Shown here in pieces: positions 34,281 to 36,482 of a stretch of DNA of 36,482 bases; the first letter of the stretch is position 1, and every line of letters begins with the position of its first letter. The notes beneath the pieces were generated by a model, which made no database searches, was not told where the DNA came from, and was given only the letters and a program-made list of their open reading frames with translations. The position numbers and the translations under genes were made by a program. Source of the DNA: an uncultured Algibacter sp. (GTDB lineage: Bacteria > Bacteroidota > Bacteroidia > Flavobacteriales > Flavobacteriaceae); the NCBI RefSeq assembly GCF_905480415.1, contig NZ_CAJQQI010000117.1, positions 1 through 36,482 on the forward strand, written 5' to 3'.

Positions 34281-36170
34281 ATGAATACAAAAACATTATT
34301 CGCGTTTTTTGCCGGAGCAATGTTAGTTGGCTGTGGGTCAACTAAAATTATCAGCAATGATTTAGCAACAAGTTTGCCTATTGAAACTTCAATAAATTTA
34401 TCTAATATCACTGATGATAAAGCACCTGTAACTATTAATCCGGGGCGTTTTACATTAGAAACCGTAACCTACAGATTGCCAAGAGTGATTCAAGGAACGT
34501 ATTCTGTGAGTGACTTTGGTAAGTATGTGGACGATTTTAAAGCCTTGGATTACAAAGGATCTAAAATGACTGTCAATAAAGTAGATACCAATACATGGAC
34601 TATTGCGAATGCCAAAGAATTAGACAAAATCACGTATTTAGTGAATGATACGTATGATATTGAAGCAAGCGGAGGCATAGGGAAAGACACTCCTTTTTCA
34701 CCAGCAGGGACGAATTTAGAACCTAATAATTATGTATTAAACTTACACGGGTTTATTGGATATTTTGACTCATTAAAAAACAATCAATATAAATTGGATG
34801 TTACTGCTGCATCAGATTATGTTCGCACATCTGCTTTACAAAATGTGAGTTCAAAAGTGAGTGAAGATGGTAAAACCACGACCACAAGTTATTTTGCTCC
34901 TAGATATTTTGATATTACAGACAACCCAATGATGTACGGGAACCTTGATGTTGAAGAATTTCAAGTAGGTGGTATAAAAATTGTATTAAGTGTATATTCT
35001 CCAAATAAGATGCATAGTGCAGCGTCTCTTAAAGAAACAGTTTTTAAGATGATGCAAGCCCAAAAAGCATATTTGGGAGATATAAATGTTACCCCTCGTT
35101 ATGATATTTACTTGTATTTATCAGAAGGTAAAGCAGAGTCTCCAAAAGGATTTGGGGCCTTAGAACATCATACCTCAACGGTTGTTGTGATGCCAGAGTC
35201 TATCAATAAAGTGGCGTTAGCAGAAAGCATGATAGATGTAGTTTCTCATGAATTTTTTCATATTGTAACACCTTTAAGTGTGCACTCAGAAGATGTACAT
35301 TATTTCGATTATAACAACCCAACGTTTTCAAAACACTTATGGATGTATGAAGGCGTTACAGAATATTTCGCAACGTTATTTCAAGTCGATCAAGGTTTAG
35401 TTGAAGAGAGAGACTTTTACAATAAGATAATGGGAAAAATTGAAGGTTCTAAGCGACTAAACGACGCTATGAGTTTTACTATTATGAGTGAAAATGTATT
35501 AAAAGCACCATACAAAGACCAATATTTAAATGTGTACCAAAAAGGTGCATTGATAGGTATGTGTGTTGATATTTTAATTCGCGAAGAAAGTAATGGTAAC
35601 AGAGGCATTCTATCGTTAATGAAAGAATTGTCTAATAAATACGGAAAAAACAAACCGTTTGAAGATGATAAATTGATTGAAGAAATCACAGCAATGACGT
35701 ATCCTTCTGTAGGAGAGTTTTTAAACACACATGTTGTTGGAGATATTCCAATCAACTACAATACCTTTTTCGAAAAAGTAGGCTTAGAGGTGGCCGAAGG
35801 ACAAATAGAAGCTAATTATATCTTAGTAAACGGTGCACCTATAGTAAGCGGAGCTCCAGATAAAGGTATTTTCTTTGTGGACAGTGTTTTAGAAAATAGT
35901 TTTTGGAAAGAACAAGGAGCACAACCAAATGATATTATAAAAGCGGTTGATGGAAACGAAGTAACTCTTCAAAATGCTAATAAAGTTTTAGGAGAAGTGT
36001 TTGGTTGGAAACCAGGAAGAGACATAGAAGTGACACTTGAAAGAGACGGTAAGGAAGTGATTATCAAAACCACCACCACTCAAGGTTACACAACTGGAAA
36101 GGCTCTAAAACAAAAGAAAGATGCTACAGATGCTCAAAATATATTACGCGAAGCTTGGTTAAAAGGCTAG
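34281..36170 (+). CDS. M61 family metallopeptidase lipoprotein with PDZ domain
   Basis: Exported zinc aminopeptidase of the glycyl aminopeptidase (M61) family, 629 residues. The signal sequence has lipobox MLVGC (Cys18), so it is anchored to a membrane. A beta-sandwich N-terminal domain (about 40-230) precedes the catalytic domain with zinc motif HEFFH (His323-Glu324, His327) and third ligand Glu357 in MYEGVTEYF. The C-terminal PDZ domain is at about 530-600 (VDSVLENSFWKEQGAQPNDIIKAVDG). The frame is open from 34182, but the ATG at 34281 gives the lipoprotein signal. It is followed by a strong terminator and is transcribed alone; a shortened TAnTTTG-like box is visible near 34240. Confidence 0.92.
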   Translation: MNTKTLFAFFAGAMLVGCGSTKIISNDLATSLPIETSINLSNITDDKAPVTINPGRFTLETVTYRLPRVIQGTYSVSDFGKYVDDFKALDYKGSKMTVNKVDTNTWTIANAKELDKITYLVNDTYDIEASGGIGKDTPFSPAGTNLEPNNYVLNLHGFIGYFDSLKNNQYKLDVTAASDYVRTSALQNVSSKVSEDGKTTTTSYFAPRYFDITDNPMMYGNLDVEEFQVGGIKIVLSVYSPNKMHSAASLKETVFKMMQAQKAYLGDINVTPRYDIYLYLSEGKAESPKGFGALEHHTSTVVVMPESINKVALAESMIDVVSHEFFHIVTPLSVHSEDVHYFDYNNPTFSKHLWMYEGVTEYFATLFQVDQGLVEERDFYNKIMGKIEGSKRLNDAMSFTIMSENVLKAPYKDQYLNVYQKGALIGMCVDILIREESNGNRGILSLMKELSNKYGKNKPFEDDKLIEEITAMTYPSVGEFLNTHVVGDIPINYNTFFEKVGLEVAEGQIEANYILVNGAPIVSGAPDKGIFFVDSVLENSFWKEQGAQPNDIIKAVDGNEVTLQNANKVLGEVFGWKPGRDIEVTLERDGKEVIIKTTTTQGYTTGKALKQKKDATDAQNILREAWLKG

Positions 36171-36199
36171 TAAAATTTTAGAAGTACAAATTAAAACTG

Positions 36200-36237
36200 A
36201 CGATTGATGAACTAACAGTTTGTCAATCGTTTTTTTT
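36200..36237 (+). terminator. Intrinsic terminator after the M61 peptidase gene
   Basis: ACGATTGA (36200-36207) and TCAATCGT (36223-36230) form a perfect 8-bp stem followed by an 8-base T run. A competing shorter stem (AAACTG at 36194-36199 with CAGTTT at 36216-36221) overlaps the loop. Confidence 0.8.
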
Positions 36238-36243
36238 ATGGCG

Positions 36244-36267
36244 CCTGCCTGCGTGCTGGCAGGCAGG
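36244..36267. repeat. GC-rich hairpin repeat
   Basis: CCTGCCTGC (36244-36252) and GCAGGCAGG (36259-36267) form a perfect 9-bp inverted repeat with a 6-nt loop. Its GC content is far above that of the surroundings. It has the look of a REP-like element; similar CCTGCCTGC/GCAGGCAGG palindromes are, from memory, common between genes in flavobacteria. Confidence 0.6.
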
Positions 36268-36277
36268 TTACCTAAAA

Positions 36278-36424
36278 GGGTCGGGCTTTCCAATATATCT
36301 TTCTGCGAAGCAGTTCAGAACGTGATTTGGGATTTCATTATAAATTGACACCTCGTTTTAAATAATAGACTGCGTACCCAAAGCTCTCCAAAAAGGATGC
36401 CGTTTCAATCCCTAATGCAAATAC
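36278..36424. repeat. Possible flavobacterial intergenic repeat element
   Basis: The plus strand shows GGGTCGGGCTTTCC at 36279-36292 and, about 100 bp on, AAAAAGGATGCCGTTTCAATCCC around 36392-36414. From memory these resemble the two ends of a family of imperfect hairpins found between genes in many flavobacterial genomes (GGGTCGGGCTTTCC ... AAAAAGGAT ... CAATCCC). Here the ends are separated by unrelated sequence, as if the element were interrupted or divergent. The identification is not confirmed by a search. The rest of 36171-36482 shows only the terminator, the GC hairpin and a short open frame. Confidence 0.35.
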
Positions 36425-36482
36425 TTGCAGACGAAGCTCTTTAGTCCTTTGTGTATTTTGCAGCTTTCCCTTTAGATAAAGA
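36338..36482 (-). other. Open reading frame running off the window edge
   Basis: A minus-strand frame is open from the window end down to a TAA at 36338-36340, 47 codons, ending GYAVYYLKRGVNL. It could be the 3' end of a gene that starts beyond the window or chance within the repeat region. It overlaps the suspected repeat element, which lowers my trust in it. No family is recognised. Confidence 0.2.

Overview
The window reads as one stretch of the chromosome of a low-GC member of the Bacteroidota, most likely a (marine) Flavobacteriaceae. The basis is the AT-rich composition, the near absence of Shine-Dalgarno sequences, the recurrent TAnnTTTG promoter box of this phylum just upstream of start codons, and family-specific neighbourhoods: dnaA with a low-molecular-weight phosphatase and a YbgC thioesterase; bamD - omega-like subunit - coaBC - DUF4835 - recN; YbbR - coaE; and a BatA-type protein. 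Almost everything is core housekeeping. I see no prophage, CRISPR array, rRNA, tRNA, complete insertion sequence or recognisable defence island.

Layout. 1-4139 (+): a cell-envelope run of dapF, a GNAT acetyltransferase, mltG and a DUF2279 protein, tightly overlapped, then a lysozyme-fold exported protein. 4126-6798 (-): dnaA, a low-molecular-weight phosphatase and an RsmI-like methyltransferase paralogue. 6986-7384 (+): a YbgC-like thioesterase, converging on 7386-10066 (-): an LEA-type lipoprotein, ribD, a HAD hydrolase and a YigZ/IMPACT protein. 10108-13459 (+): GNAT, prmC and ligA, overlapping; then a multi-pass membrane protein (13546-14283). 14284-14732 has no intact gene but holds a frameshifted minus-strand coding remnant. 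14733-16411 (-): a 5'-nucleotidase split over two genes. 16470-17872 (+): a DUF6913-like protein and dapA. 17991-23060 (+): bamD, omega-like subunit, coaBC, DUF4835 protein and recN. 23118-28895 (+): fabI-like reductase, a strong terminator, then a glycosyltransferase, YbbR protein and coaE, then a histidine kinase/response regulator pair closed by a bidirectional terminator. 28972-33148 (-): BatA-like protein, a dihydroorotase homologue lacking its metal ligands, a small membrane protein and an esterase. 33187-34194 (-): a glycosyltransferase with a C-terminal Rossmann-like extension. 34281-36170 (+): an M61 peptidase lipoprotein with a PDZ domain. The last 300 bases hold a terminator, a GC-rich hairpin and what looks like a flavobacterial intergenic repeat.

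How the genes fit together. dapA and dapF make meso-diaminopimelate for lysine and peptidoglycan, which MltG and the lysozyme-like protein would cut. BamD builds the outer membrane. coaBC and coaE serve coenzyme A synthesis, and FabI and the thioesterase act on acyl chains. dnaA, ligA and recN cover replication and repair. The most useful second-look points are regulatory and evolutionary: TAnnTTTG boxes placed exactly 4 nt before two start codons (probable leaderless mRNAs), phased TTTAAC repeats before dapF, a TGTTAA cluster before the sensor kinase, a perfect palindrome in the dnaA leader, a terminator embedded in a convergent coding region, the metal-site-less dihydroorotase, the decayed gene at 14.3-14.7 kb and the terminal repeat. 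I did not find a convincing new multi-gene system.
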